Positions 49,246-62,593 of a stretch of 64,000 nucleotides of DNA are shown here, in pieces (within the stretch, counting starts at the first letter, position 1; each line of letters starts with the position of its first letter). Below the pieces are notes generated by a model. The model ran no database searches. It was not told where the DNA came from and was given only the letters and a program-made list of their open reading frames with translations. The position numbers and the translations under genes were made by a program. Origin of the DNA: Paulownia fortunei (Eukaryota > Streptophyta > Magnoliopsida > Lamiales > Paulowniaceae); the NCBI GenBank assembly GCA_019321725.1, contig CM033115.1, positions 7,016,673 through 7,080,672 of the forward strand, in the 5' to 3' direction.

Positions 49246-50916
49246 GATATAGGATCATCATGAGGAGTGAGGATTTTATCCATATCATCATCTGCAAATG
49301 TGATAGATTCCTCTGTCTGAGGTCTTTTCCCATGTAGACCTTTCGTTTGAGGCTGCCTAGTGTATATTTTTCTAGCTGAGTTACTTTTCCCTCCAGACAG
49401 TTCTCTTGCAATAACAGTGATGATTCCCACCGATGGATTATCTCTCTCTCTCGGACTTCTGCCCCAAGGGTTAGGTGCATTTAGATTATGCTCTCTTAGA
49501 TATCTTTATTGAGGTTGAGGACTTCTTTTTCATTGGCCACAAACTGAGATATCCTCTTTGGATTAGATTCTTAATTTCATTCTACAGAGTTTCACAATCT
49601 TCAATTTCATGACTATGGTCATGATGAAATCGATAATATTTATTACGGTTTCTCTTGTTGGCAGGAGTACTCATCTTTGCAGGCCATTTGACATAGTTCT
49701 TGTCTTGAATGTACATCAAAACCTTATTCTTAGAGGTATTCAAGGGAGTGTACCAATCGAACTTTTAAGGTTTATTCAATCCTTAATTGAGCTGGTTGTT
49801 ACGGAAATATATCCTAAACTTTCTTCTTTTTCCCTTGGCCATCACCACCTTTCTTATCTTCTTTTCTCTTTTTCTCCAAGAACTCATATCCAGCCTCTAT
49901 CCTAGCTTTAGATATTTATTCAGCATTGATGTACTTTTCTACTTTATTAAAGAGGTTGGCCAAAGTCAATGGTAGCTTTTTTGCTAAAGAGAATGCAGAT
50001 GAAGAAAATTTTTGAACTCCATTCATGAGCGTTGCCAAGGCCACCATGTGGTCAAGATCTTTAACCTCGAGGGCTTTTCTATTACAATATTGAATAAAGT
50101 CTCTTAGAGACTTATCTTGCTTTTAGCGAGCACCTACAAGGTAGATGTGGCATTTTCATATTGATTGCTGCTAACAAAGTGGTTGAGGAACTCCTAAGCC
50201 AATTGCTTGAAAGGGCTAATGGATGCTTTTGGCAATGATAAAAAAAAAAAAAACCTTTGCACTTTTTCTCAAAGTGGTAGAGAATGATAGGCATTTGAGT
50301 ATCAATCTCCTTGTGAAACATCATATGATCTTGGAAGTTCTCAAGATGATCAAGAGGATTCGAAGTTTCATCATAATTCTCCCTCTAGGGTATCTTAAAA
50401 TTAGATGGAATCTCTTTCCTAATTATAATTTCTAACAAATGGAGATTCCGAATTCCTTCCATGTTATGCGTAGCTTTTCATCCATCTCTTCTAGTTTATT
50501 TCAAATTATATTAACTTTCTTCTTCAATGGCCTTAGTAATATAGTCTTAGCAAGGTCTCTATTGGTCCTAACCTCGGTTTCTTTATTAAAGCTTTAGAGT
50601 CATGGGCATGACTGATTCAATTTTCCTTGTTGGGTACATTACCCAGCAACTCTTCCTTGTCAATGAGACCTCTCATCAACAACTTCAACTCAGGAAGGTC
50701 ATCTTCGATCCATTCCAAACATTTGATATCCACAGTTGGGATCATGATCATTGTCCCTAAGCCTTTGTTCGTGAATAAAATCATCATTGTACCTTGATAC
50801 GAGGGAGTTGTTATGGCTACCCTCAGCATGTTCTGTAGCCCGAGGTTCACCCTATGTAGTTTGGCTAGTTTCGGCATTCTTCGTTCGTGGAAGCATTATT
50901 TCTTAGATCTAGTCAT
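49246..50916 (-). pseudogene. Tat gag
   Basis: The ATG at 50916 gives MTRSKK followed at once by a stop. Downstream the reading is MPKLAKLHRVNLGLQNMLRV, then a gag core from about 50.35 to 49.95 kb (LDHLENFQDHMM; VKDLDHMVALATLMNG; AFSLAKKLPLTLANLF). The C-terminal KYYRFHHDHSHEIEDCETL at about 49,580-49,640 corresponds to the KYCRFHRDHGHDTEEC motif of the lineage, with the first Cys lost. It is related to the gag at 11.6-13.0 kb. Confidence 0.75.
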
Positions 50917-50920
50917 CGAT

Positions 50921-50938
50921 TCACACAGACGATACTAG
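50921..50938 (-). other. Degenerate primer-binding site of the Tat element
   Basis: The minus strand reads TATCGTCTGTGTGAA between LTR and gag ATG, a decayed form of the GGCGCCGTCTGTGGGAA site usual in Tat elements. Confidence 0.55.
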
Positions 50939-50942
50939 CTAA

Positions 50943-51353
50943 TGATGTGTGAAAATCTAAGAACTAATTCGAGGACTTACAATACAAAGGGAGAGTTCCG
51001 AGGTTGGACGAGCGCACTTTCAAAATAGAGCCTGGGTTATCCTTTGGGTAGATATTCTGATGCCTAAGTTAGCCTCTTTTTTTTTGTGCAGAGGGTTATT
51101 ATCAAAGTGAATATTTGAAATTGCATCACCTTCTTATTAGGACCCAAGGTCTTTATAAGGGATGTTAGACCTTGGCATCATACCTCCATTTGGCTTGAAG
51201 ACTTCCCCCAAGAATGGGCTCTTTAGTTTAGTTGTAGTTAGATTAGGAGACCTTAGTTTATTATCATATTGATTGGTTATATTTGTAGTACACATGTCGC
51301 ATTCTAGTGATATCAGGTGTCTACTTATACAAGGATGAAATTATCCCTCATCA
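50943..51353 (-). repeat. 5' LTR of the Tat element
   Basis: The 411 bases are bounded by TGATG and CATCA, starting next to the primer site. A minus-strand TATA-like CTTATAAAGACC lies near 51,165. No second copy exists in the window. Confidence 0.65.
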
Positions 51354-52423
51354 AAACTATAAAATAATAATATGTACAAAATAATTAGAATACTATAAAA
51401 GTTTACTTTAAAATGTATTATAAGTCTAAAGAATTATGACAAAAATGTATGAATAGGATGATATTTGTGGATTCTTTGTATGACATTTCATTTTTTTTAT
51501 GTCATACTTATGATTTTCTTTGTTGGTACTTATTTGTTGGAAGTTTATTGGAAGATCAGTGGATGGACAAAGTTTTTGAAATTATTATGGTTGGTTTTGG
51601 CCTAAAAATAATTTAGTTTAGTTGATGGTTTTTTTATTAAATGTTACATTTCATGTTTCATTTTTTAACATTTCTCTTGATTATCTGTGAAAGAAAATTG
51701 AGTATTAATACAAATGACTGAAAAAAGTTTAAATATCAATGTTTATCAAGTGAAATTATTGGTCAATATTTCTCTTGATTAACAATGAAAGAAAATTGAG
51801 TATAAATACAAATGACTGAAAAAAGTTTAAATATCAATGTTTATCAAGTGAAATTATTGGTGTTACATAATGTATTGTCGTAATATTTTTTTCTGGAAAG
51901 TGCGTTCAAACTAATTGTTAATGTTTAATATTTTTTTTTGTTTTATTTTTGTCTTTAATCATTTGGCTTTTTCATTGCTAAAGTTGACATCCACACGTGA
52001 GTATTAATCCCATTGTCCGCTAACTCTTTTGAAAAATTTAAATGTTGTATGCCTGTGGTTTGTGGATGATATATGTGCTAAACTATATAATTGATCATTC
52101 AAAAATCTGAACTTATTGAGTTGATAATTTTTTAATTAATACTGATCTTTTTTAGTATAGGATGAGTATGCCTAAGCTATTGAGTTAGTAATTTTACACA
52201 AACTCAAAAGACTTGGAGTTAAATTCCAAAAAACCCAGTGGTTAAGATTTTGTGATTTTGGTGAAAATTACCCTTTTAGCTTCTTACATTAAATTTTTTC
52301 TTTATTATTATTAATTTTTTCTTTATTATTATACAATTTAAAATTAGTTTTTTATTTATTAATATTTTATATTTAAATTAATTTCCTTTTAGCTATAATT
52401 GATTTGTAATCAAAAGTTTAGAA
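51354..52423. other. AT-rich spacer between two retroelements
   Basis: No gene. Contains the 98-bp tandem duplication listed next. Confidence 0.6.
51670..51862. repeat. 98-bp tandem duplication
   Basis: Copies begin at 51670 and 51768 with ATTTCTCTTGATTA and end GTGAAATTATTGGT. Very few differences, so it is recent. Confidence 0.9.
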
Positions 52424-55271
52424 TGTTGCATTCGTGCGGTGCTGGAAAACATTATTACAACGAAATTTAAAATTTTTCAGAATATAATTTTTTTCAAAAT
52501 ATGAAAGAAAATCACATCATATGTAAATAAAACAAATTCCGAAACCTATTCACCATTACTTAATTGTGCATTTTCTTATACCTATTATAGGAAAATTTTA
52601 GAAACTTAATATTTTCGCTTCCAGTTGAAGAAGATGCGTGTAACGATCGAAATCATTATTTCTCCATAACAGTTGCTTGATCAACCCCTTGTATTGAAAA
52701 TATTCATTTAAAGTTTTATGTTTTACCTCTAAAAGTATTCACACTCTAATGTCCACTCGCACTTATTCCCGTGCTAGTAGGATCACGATTTGAAAATTCT
52801 AATCTAAGAACTTATTTGGTGGTTTAGAGCAAGATCATCAAATTATTTTAGGTGTGTGTTTGATTCTAAATCCAACTCATGAAACAAAGAATCAAAACGA
52901 CTCGAGAACTAGGGAGAAAGATGGTGGATTCTAGAGAAGAAAAGGGGCCGTTTTATTCACAAAGGAATTTGTTTTGCTCTTGAACATTGTTGTATTTGGC
53001 ATGAACTTTCCAGCAGAAAAATTTCCCAAAAAAACGTGTAGAAAGAGGGAGAAAATCAATCTCCTAAAATCAATGGGTTTAAATAGCTCCTGCAAATCCT
53101 TCCAAGAGGAACTCTTTTCTTATACTACTTTCATTCTATTCACACCTAGTTTTTACACAAGGGAAGTATTCTTATCAGAATTCTTCTTCTCTATTTCAAT
53201 TAGGATTTTGTTTCTTATTCACTTACTAATGGCCTTCCTACAAGTTCAACTAGGTCCAATATAATTGATTTAATCAATTAAATAGGCTCACTATAATTAA
53301 TTGATTATTTATTCTAACTTGGGCTACCTAATCTAATTAGGTTAATTAATTAATTTAATTAATCAATTGAATTAATTCAACACCAAAATTAATTAACTCC
53401 TATTTAATTAATTATATCAATTAAATTAATTCAATCCTTAGACTATGTTTTAGGCAATAAATGGACTTCTTCAAGTTTGTGAGTAGCCCCTTGAGTTCAC
53501 TTATAAGTTAGTAGTGAGTTCACAACTCTTGTGACTTATAGTAAAACCTCTGTAAATTAATACTCGATAAATTAATAACGTCAAGGTAGTCTTGACTTGG
53601 GCTAATAGGTTAAATTAATAATTGCGATAAATTAATAAGATAACATTTTTTTTAAAAAACCCCATATATTTTTCATTCATATTATAAATTAATAATTTAT
53701 TAAAATTACAAATATAATTGATATAAAAAAAAATCTAGAAATATTTTAGATACTTTGTAGAGATATTTCTAGAAATATCTTCATAAAAAAATTCCTGAAA
53801 ATATCTCACCTACCTTCCAAGGAACTTACTTCATAAATAACAATATTTTATATTTTTTTTAAATATTTAAAATTGTGCAACAATTTCTAATAGAAACTAT
53901 GAAACATAAGTAGACTTTGTGTTTGTATATTTAAAGATTGTGTTTAATGTAATTCATTGAATAAATTTAATTAAATTAATGCATAACAATGAATTTATTC
54001 TTTTTGGTCAGTTTAATATATATTTATCTACTAAATTCATGTTCAATTGATTAGATTTATAAAATACAGTGTATTTTCGGATTAAGTATATGTTCATTAA
54101 ATTGTAAATACACTTGGATTAATTCATATTCAGTTAACCAAATTGGTAAAATATAATAAATTTTCAGTTATAGTGAATTGTAAATACACTTGAATTAATT
54201 CATATTTAGTTGATTATTGATTAGATTGAAAAAATACAATGAATTTTTAGTTGATTAAATGTATATTTATTAAATTATAAATATATTCTATAAATTAATA
54301 ATTTACTAATTTATTGATTAATTAATACCTCTTTTAATTAATAGATTTTAAAGATCCCAAGTCTATTTTTATAGAAGTTTTACTTTAACTGAATAATTAA
54401 AATTATAATTATTTTGATAATTAATTAATCTTCTTAAAATTAATCCATTAAAGACCTAGAATATAGGTGAAAAGGTAAACCTTTCTAATTATGAATACCG
54501 TGTAAGTATGATCCTACCATCAACTAATTTCCTAATTAAGTTTAGAGTATGGATTGTTAGTCGAAACCCTAGTAGGTTAATTCTATGTATATATTCCTAA
54601 TCAAATGACTTCGTGAAGGAATTAGAAAACCCTTTTTCTAACTTTCATCTAGCGTCGGCCATGGACTTCCAAGTCAAAAATAATGAAAAACACAGGAGAT
54701 TCACCTATTCTACTAGATAGATAACGAATCTTTTATTGACCACTCATAAACCTCCATACACAAAGATGATGCACCTAAAATATCCTCTTTGTGATTGTCA
54801 TACAATCAGAAAATAAATCAAAGTGTATCTTATCATGCACAAGGTTACAATGGTGTCTCAAGTCAAAGGAGTAATTCATGCACTATCGTAACAAAGGAAA
54901 TTTTCATTCGCCAATCAGTATTTTCTTGGGAATTTCTAAGTGGGGTAGTTCATTATATTTATTTCCTAACAAGCATCCGAATACATACACTAATATGACA
55001 ACACGAGTGCTCTCGAGGTACCCTTCTTGCAAGTCTGCAACTTGTGTGCTATGAGCTCAATAAACCCTCGACTTGGAATATTTTTAAGACCAAAGTCATC
55101 TCATATGCAACCATGTTCCGTAGCTATGTATGTTTTAAGAACTTTATCTAATTCTAATATATTGAATTTAAGATGAAGATTGTCATTAATTAATATTAAT
55201 ATGAAAAAGATTGACTCTACAATAGTACATAAGTGACCAATCCAATTGGCTCATCGGTCACTACTCTAACG
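52424..55271 (-). repeat. 3' LTR of the minus-strand copia, with inserted DNA element
   Basis: Aligns with 62594 to the right edge and with the solo LTRs at 20864 and 56832. Ends are TGTTG (plus) and CTCTAACG (one change from the expected CTAACA). Without the 846-bp insertion and its 3-bp duplication it is about 2.0 kb, like the others. Confidence 0.8.
53539..54384. mobile_element. 846-bp TIR DNA element inserted in the LTR
   Basis: The homologous LTR at 63.66 kb lacks this stretch. The ends are imperfect inverted repeats: AGTAAAACCTCTGTAAATTA at left and, inverted, AGTAAAACTTCTATAAAAAT at right. TTA lies on both sides (53536-53538 and 54385-54387), fitting a 3-bp target duplication as in PIF/Harbinger elements. 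The interior is AT-rich and non-coding. Superfamily assignment is tentative. Confidence 0.65.
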
Positions 55272-55282
55272 ATCTTCCAATT
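55272..55282 (-). other. Polypurine tract of the minus-strand copia
   Basis: AATTGGAAGAT on the minus strand directly before the LTR start, a weakened purine tract in the expected place. Confidence 0.5.
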
Positions 55283-56831
55283 GCCTTAGAGATAATTGTC
55301 CTTGTATTTGAGGTCTATCTTCTCACAATGTCCTTTAAATACTATCCTAGGTGTTTACTAGATGGGTTCGTTATATTTTTTTCTAATGCAACTCACTCTA
55401 CTTTGAAGTTTCCTCTATCAACGACTTTCAAAATCAGAAGGTATCGTCTCATTTTACGCTTGGATTTTTTTGACAAAACCTTGGCTTCGTTGCTTGCGTA
55501 ATAGCCATGTTATCATAGTACTTTAGTACTAGACCAACAATGTTCTGAACCCATTGCTTGGATAAAGTTTCGCATCTAAACACTTTCTTTCACAGCATCA
55601 CATGCTGCAATATATTCAACCTCGACAGTTGAATCCATGGTTTTCTCAAACTGTAGGTCATTTGCATCGGACTTAAAAGCTAGAATAAGCATTTCAGCTT
55701 CAATTCTCCATAACCATGCTCTAAGAAGATATTTTTGGTTCTTTATAAGTACTTAAAGAGCTTTTTTACGGCTTTTGAGTGCCTTTTGCCTAGATTTGAC
55801 TAATATGTGCTCATGACACTCAAACAGGCGCAATATCACATCTTGTACATAAATTTGTATATTTTATACTTTCTACATACGTCGTACAATAAATGCATAA
55901 AATATGTGAGTTATTCTTTCTCTTTCCTCTAGAAGTCTTTGGGAACATAGACTAAAAACTTATGACTCATAGGCAAGAATCTCCTCTTAGATTCCTCCAT
56001 GCTAAATCCTTTTAGTACCTGTGTATATGAATTTGGGATAATTAAAGCATCCTCTTAGATCCATCTCTAAAGATCTTTCCTAATTCATAGGATGCTTATC
56101 CCAAACCCCTAATGGAGAACTTAGTAACAAGTCTCAATTGATTGCAATGTTTCTATATCATCTCAATGAGCAAAAATATAATCAATATAAAAAACAAACG
56201 TCACCATGCTCCTACTAACCTTTTTGTACACATTTGGCTCATCCATATTTATATGAAAATCAAATGATTTGATTGCCTTAGCAAATCGGGTGTTCTAACT
56301 TTGGGATGCTTATTTTAAGTCTATAAGTAAATCTCTAAAACTTGCAAACCTTTTGCTTGCTTCCTTCGAATATGAAGGACTACAGTTGCTTCATATAGAT
56401 CTCTTCTTTACTATCCCTTTTGAGAAAGGTGATCCTCTAAATCAATTGCTATATCTCATAGTCACTATATGCATATGGCCAACAAAAGCCGAATGGACTT
56501 TAGCATCATTTTCAGTAAAAGTTTCTTTTACATTCCACACTTTGACCTTGAGCATAACATTTCGTTACCAATCGTGCCTTATAGGTCACTATCTCTCCAT
56601 GTTTTCCAATTTAATGTTTGTAGACCTAATTACAGCTAATGGAAACTATTCCTTCCAATAGGTCCACTAAGATCAATATCTTATTGGAGTACATGGAGTC
56701 CATTTTGAATTACATGGCATTTTTCCATTTTTCCATCTTTTCAATTTGATGTTATACATCACTACTTCTTAATATCTTGGATCAATATCCAAACGGAGAT
56801 CCTCCTTGTTGCTCTCTATATTAGGTCTGTA
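55283..56831 (-). pseudogene. copia RT and RNase H, broken
   Basis: RNase H tail near 55.5-55.67 kb: MDSTVEVEYIAACDAVKE then MRNFIQAMGSEHCW. RT near 55.95-56.1 kb: IIPNSYTQVLKGFSMEESKR, upstream VTFVFYIDYIF in place of the YVDD box. Further upstream, at 56.4-56.7 kb, KMDSMYSNKILI, YKARLVTKCYAQGQ and RITFLKRDSKEEIYMKQL. All the family blocks are in order but with frequent stops and an altered active site. Confidence 0.78.
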
Positions 56832-58943
56832 TGTCTAGGGATGGGTACACAATGGAAATTTAAAAAGTTTAAAAACATGCATATCAAACATAAACATGCA
56901 CATCCTAGAAAATGATACGATTAATCACTTTGTGATTCTGATTATTCACTTTATAATTGAAATGGAAGTTTCAAGAATTATACTGAGAGCACTCCTATTG
57001 ATGTAATGTAAAGTATGAAATGATTCAAATTGTTAGTCTTGGATCAAAAATGGATTTGCTAGGACTCCAAGTGTCGTCCCTACACGGGTATCCACACCTC
57101 GAACAACTCCATAAGTATTGAATCCTTGCTAGTGAATTCAGACTCTTTATTTCTAATCTATTTTGAGAGTGTAGTTTTAGTTTTTAAATCAACAAATGAT
57201 TGGAAGAATTAAACTGAATCAAAAAGAGATAAAACCTTTTTGATGATGGAACAAGAAAATATCAAGAAAGAAGAAGAAGAGAGAGGGTGGGACATTTTCT
57301 CCTTGAGTTGGCTAATTTCATTGAGCTTCCAAAGGTTGAACAAATCGGCCAAGTGAGGGAGGAGGAGTCTTTATACTCCCCTCCAAGACCTAATCTCATT
57401 AGGTACGTATCTTTTTTCTTTCTTATCTCTACCTTGTTTCCATATAAGACTAGAAGTCTTCAATTCTCTAATCAAGACATCCTTCTACGCCTTCTACATA
57501 CCTATCAATCCTGGGGCTTGGACTTTAATTAATTAATCAAGCCCATTTAAACATCAATGAAACAAGCTCAACTTTATTATTTGATTCAATCAATTAAGTA
57601 ATTCACTCCTCATGAGCCCGCAATCTTTAGTAGGTCAAATTAAATAATTTTATTAATTAATTAGATAAATTAAACTTCTCAAACTTATTTGAGCTCCAAT
57701 TAATTAATCTCTATTACTTAATTTAATCCAACTACTTTGATTAATTTCTAGATTAGAAGTGGACTTTCCTTTATATGTGACCCCCTTAGGTGTACAACTA
57801 AGCTAGCAGTGAGCTTGCAACTTAGTTGAATTAATAGATTATTTTGTTTGATTAATCTAATTTATCAATCATCTGGTAATTAACTCTTACATATTGTACT
57901 AAGTTTTGTAAACTAATTGGTAAGGGAATGATCAATTATTTGATATGTAATTCCTATCAATTTTTCTACTGAATTAAGTACAGTGAATAAAAATCAAATT
58001 GAAAATAGTAATTTACTAATAACTTGGTGTGTGTGAGTGTGTTGGTTGGGGTGGGGAGACGACCATTACAAAGTATGAGTTTGGTGTGTCTTTGGATGAT
58101 TGTGTTGTCATTTTACCTAACCTTTCATGGATCCTCATCAAGTTTCCTCCCTATATGCATATGCGAAGGTTTAACAACTTGTCACACTTAGTACTTTGTC
58201 GATAGAAGTCTAGCACCATAAATCTTAAGTTGAAATTTATTTAAAGTCATAGTAATATCATGGATTGAAGTTCATTTTTAGCGTGTGTTTTTCGTCATCA
58301 AAATATTAGAAATATCTTTTGAAAATATTTTGAAAGCATCATAGAATAATTACAAATTAGAATAAACATGCAAAAGAATTGTGAAAAATGAAAAAGACTA
58401 ATTAACCTCTTTGTGCTTGTTAGGTAATCTGGAAATACATAAAAGTATAACATGTCGTGTACAAGTTTACTGTAGTGTCTCAAGTCTAATGACTAAATAA
58501 TGTACTATCGTAACTAGAAAATTCTCGTTAGATGAATATATTTCCATTGAGAATTCCAAATGAGCCTGTTCGATGTACTTATTCTCTGTGAAACACTTGA
58601 ACACATGCACTAGCATCCCCACATTGATGCCCATGGAGTAAGATATTTTCCTTTTGAGCATGCATCATGTTTTCAAGTCTAATTAGGCCTATTAATGTCC
58701 CATCTCAATAAACCCTTGAATCAGAACCAATTTAAGATCAAATCTATAGAGACATATTATATTATTGCCATCATACGTATGATGATGTCTTGTAACTTTG
58801 TAAAGTCTAAAGATTTTATCCAATTGATTAAAGTCAATTAAAAATAAAGAATTAACATTATGATTAATGTATTTTAAATAAGATCATTTATTAAAAGAGT
58901 ATAAAATCGGCCATTAATTGGGATACTAGACACCACTCTAATA
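56832..58943 (-). repeat. Nested solo LTR of the same copia family
   Basis: Starts TGTCTAGGGATGGG and ends ACTCTAATA. The part 58,380-58,900 matches 54,700-55,140. Flanking pentamers CTGTA (56827-56831) and CTCTA (58944-58948) look like a target duplication with one change. It splits RT from integrase of the host element. Confidence 0.7.
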
Positions 58944-58948
58944 CTCTA

Positions 58949-60230
58949 GCAAGAGGCTGCACCTAATAGGTGGCCTCGAGACCCTTTTGGATCTCATTTG
59001 GAGGTTGTGCACTAGAAGTTAGTAATTCATTCATTTACCATTGCCTTGTGTGGGAGAATTTGTGATTCTTGAATTTCTTCAAGCTTTATAACTCTCATCT
59101 TTCTATCTAATAGAAACTCCTTCTCTATGATGGTAGCATTCCTTGAAACTAACATCTTTATTTTTGAGAGGTTATAAAAATAGTATCCAATTGATTCTTT
59201 TTGATACCCCATGAATTTGCATTGCTTTGCATAAGCAGGTTAACACATACCCTTAGGTATTTATACAAGAAGTTCTATCGCAACATATCTCATATGATAT
59301 TTTAGGCATTGACTAAGTGACATTCTTACTTAATAAGAATGTTGTCTATTCTAGGGCATATTCTTAGAATAAAGAGAAAGTTCAATGAAACTCATCATAG
59401 ATTCAGTTGGAGAGAATCTAGATCTCCATAAGATAGTCAAGGAACTTATCACCTTAGTATTCACTTCCTCAACATGGTGATGGATTTAATACTTAGAACG
59501 GCTTAATTATCTACTCTATGTCCAAATTCTTTGAACCCTTCAAATGCTTTGAATTGGTATCTTAGAAGGTACATACCCACACCTAGAGTAATAAAGTAAG
59601 AATAGTTCGCTTGTGCACTAACACTTAGTGAATTACATACATCTATTTGGATCAATCTAAAAGAATCGCTTGTGCTATCTATCCCACATATGGTGATTTG
59701 GTCATCTTTCTCTTGAGAAAAGATTCACAAGTCGGCATCTCTCGCAAGTTCGAGAGATCAAGCATATATGCCATCTTGTGAATTTTTTTCTTAGAGACAT
59801 GACCTAATCTAGCATACCACAAATACGCACTATTTCAACTATCTAATGCTAATTTTACTTTGTTGAATATGTAGCCTGGAATTTTGGGTTCTATAGACTA
59901 TTTTCCAATATATCAAAATAAGTCAAGAACTATGGAGCATTTTCATGTTTTGATTGCTCAATCAAACTTTATCTGTTTAACATAGATGTGTTCTTAACAA
60001 TGTTTTGTACCAAAGATAAATAATTAATTCTACCTTATTTTCATCCAAAGTTAAGTGGATTATTCATATAGCCAATGAGATTATCTTTTCTCTATTTTCA
60101 AGATTAAGGATCGTCCTACCTCTAAATCTCTTTCTTCTTGTCATTCTCTACAACACCTTACATAGATGGGATTATATTCAGTATCCAATGCTCAAGAAGA
60201 ATTATCATCCCTAATAGTTGATTTCAAAAG
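58949..60230 (-). pseudogene. copia integrase and RT linker, broken
   Basis: MGYQKESIGYYFYNLSKIKM and RVIKLEEIQESQ at 59,212-59,050 match the FVGYPKETRGYYFYNPxENKVFV segment between integrase and RT. Integrase fragments lie at 59.3-59.8 kb (for example SYFITLGVGMYLL and FEGFKEFG). Protease/integrase N-terminal sequence near 59.9-60.2 kb is barely readable. Confidence 0.65.
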
Positions 60231-62580
60231 ACTGGAAAACTAAATTAGAACAATTTTCTAATTCAATCATGCAACTCAATACTTGTAATTCCTCTTTATT
60301 TGACATAACTTTTTCCCAATGGTGGCAAACACTTATCTATCTAGACTTGGTCCTTCTAAAATAATTGTAGTAGATTTTTCCATAATATTTGCATATAGTG
60401 CATCTACAACCCTTGTAGGAGGTGTTTCCACAATTTTGTGGGAACTATTTCTACAACTGTTGCTAAAATTTGCTCTAGCACATTTATATCTTTTCAAATT
60501 CAAGAATTGTGTGGGGTGCGGACTACGAAATTATATGGAACATAACGATAGGACTTCTTCTTCATAACATAGGAAACGATCTCTTCTTGGAACTTGTGCT
60601 TTCTTTGTTTAGTTAGTAAGAATAGGTCGGTTATCCACCTGCAACCCTCGCTTGAATAAAATAAAAAGAAAGAGCATTTTCCTTGGGACCTCAAAAGGTT
60701 TTTCCCACAACGAATAAAGGAGGTGAGTTTGTTCGTGTGTCTAAATTAATCTAAGTGAAGTTAATAGCGATAACAGTTATCCTAAGCAAGATAGAAAATT
60801 AAGCATTCATTCAACCAATATCTATTTATATTTGGTCTTTAATTATAATTGTCTCTCACTATTTTATTTGAATTACAACATCCTCATGATGAAACTTATG
60901 GAAATTCATTTTTCAGTGGGCTTCAAGTCTAATTAACTTTGTCATACACTCAAATGCTATGAGCTCATAGGCAACGTATTCTATTGCATTTTTATACAAC
61001 CTTCAAGCTATTTTCTCTTACCTTTCCTATACACCACAGTGCTATGAGCCTATATGGTACTTAATTTCAAGTGGGACCCATCAAATCACATGAAATCCTT
61101 AAATGTCCTACAACTCATGGCCAACATCTAGTTCCCTATCCCATGGCCATAACAATGCTTAGTAGTGATCACAACTTATCTTAGCACATCCCACAACTCC
61201 TGGACAATAGACTAAGCTCAACGGCGTATCACACATCACTACTTAAGATAGAAGGTATAGACGATTAGGCCTCACCCAATATTTCCCATTTTCTCTTGAT
61301 ATAAAACCATTTAAGGTTTTAAACTTCAAATAATTTCAAGCGAGGAAAAGATGGTAGTTTATTTGTCATGCAAGGTCTCATCTTATAATTATCTTGTTTA
61401 ATGTTATCTATCATAGTGATGGTAAACAGAGCAAAACATCATAAGATATACATAAACAATCACAACGTACATCATATATATCATGAAATAAGGGACGATC
61501 ATCAGCCTTTAATCCTATGTGATCTACTCGAGCCAAAATAGATCAATGCCAATCTAAAGGTGATAATTAAAATATAAATAGACCTATCTATTAAATAAAT
61601 GTATCTCATACATTCTTGGTTATTCATTCCTCACTTTTCTTCCTATTCATTCATTCTTCTTAGAAAGTCTGCTAACTTACAAAAAGATTAAGTTCTAACC
61701 ACCTAGTTCTACTCTCGTCACATTTGATAAAACTACAAGAAATCTTCAAACAATTATAAGGTGCATACATAGAAGGGATAAATAAATACATTCAGAATAA
61801 AAACTAGAGAAAGTCGAGACTCATATGCCTTATTTTAATTTAAACCTAGAAATAACCGAACATCTATAAAATTAAACTAATTATATTGGCCTAGGCTCCA
61901 TGATCATCCATCCAACATACTTAACATAAATCATTGTATGATTATGAAAGCATGTAAATTTATCAATTACATTACATGTAATTTTTTCCAAATTTGGCAT
62001 TAAAAATTTTGATTTTTCATGAAAAATAATTTTTTTTAAATTAAAAATGTAATTTTAATTTTGAAAACCTAATGTTTGTGCAATGTTTGCTCATGAGAAC
62101 AAAACTGGCATAAGTCTAGAAATTTTGCCCCTTTTCTTGATCAACATTTTAAGGTCTTCGCAAAATCTTAAGTAATTGATGACAAACTCTTGATTTCTTG
62201 ATCGTATAAAGAAATCTTAAAAGTAAAATATAATTAAGAAATTAATTTTCTTAATAAAGAAATTAACTTCATTGATTTAATTATTACCATCAATTGAGTA
62301 ATTTCAAGATTTCCCAAAATTGGTGTTGCAGATCCAAAACTGCTATCGCATGGTAGCCCAACTGGTTTCATGGCGCCAGTATCTATTGGGCACTATTCAC
62401 GTTGTATTTTTCATTTATTTTATTTTATCTTGTTTACTCATTTCAATCTTTGAAACAATAAATGATTTAATTCCAAATAAAGAAATTAGTTGATCATATC
62501 ATTCACATAACCATAATACTTAATTTATCACAAAAATTGAAAAACGCATTTAACAATGTACTGAAAATGCACAAACCTTG
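60231..62580 (-). other. Expected gag/leader region of the copia, not recognisable
   Basis: By position this should hold protease, zinc knuckle, gag and leader. I find only weak traces (VCHHWEKVMSNKEE near 60.3 kb). 60.7-62.5 kb shows no coding similarity and may include another inserted repeat. Confidence 0.4.
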
Positions 62581-62592
62581 GCCCTATTACCA
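62581..62592 (-). other. Primer-binding site of the minus-strand copia
   Basis: The minus strand reads TGGTAATAGGGCCAAGG from the LTR edge, a decayed initiator-Met site (TGGTATCAGAGCC). Confidence 0.65.
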
Positions 62593-62593
62593 T

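Larger units (their letters stand above)
38853..51353 (-). mobile_element. Tat-lineage Ty3/gypsy retrotransposon with opposite-strand extra ORF, rearranged
   Basis: Minus-strand order from the right: LTR 50943-51353, primer site, gag (50.9-49.5 kb), protease (about 49.2 kb), RT, RNase H and integrase (to about 44.97 kb). A plus-strand ORF region then fills the space where the 3' LTR should approach. Opposite-strand ORFs between integrase and 3' LTR are known from Tat elements. Here that region is duplicated head to tail and the 3' LTR is absent. RT is interrupted by Athila sequence. Every ORF is broken. Confidence 0.8.
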
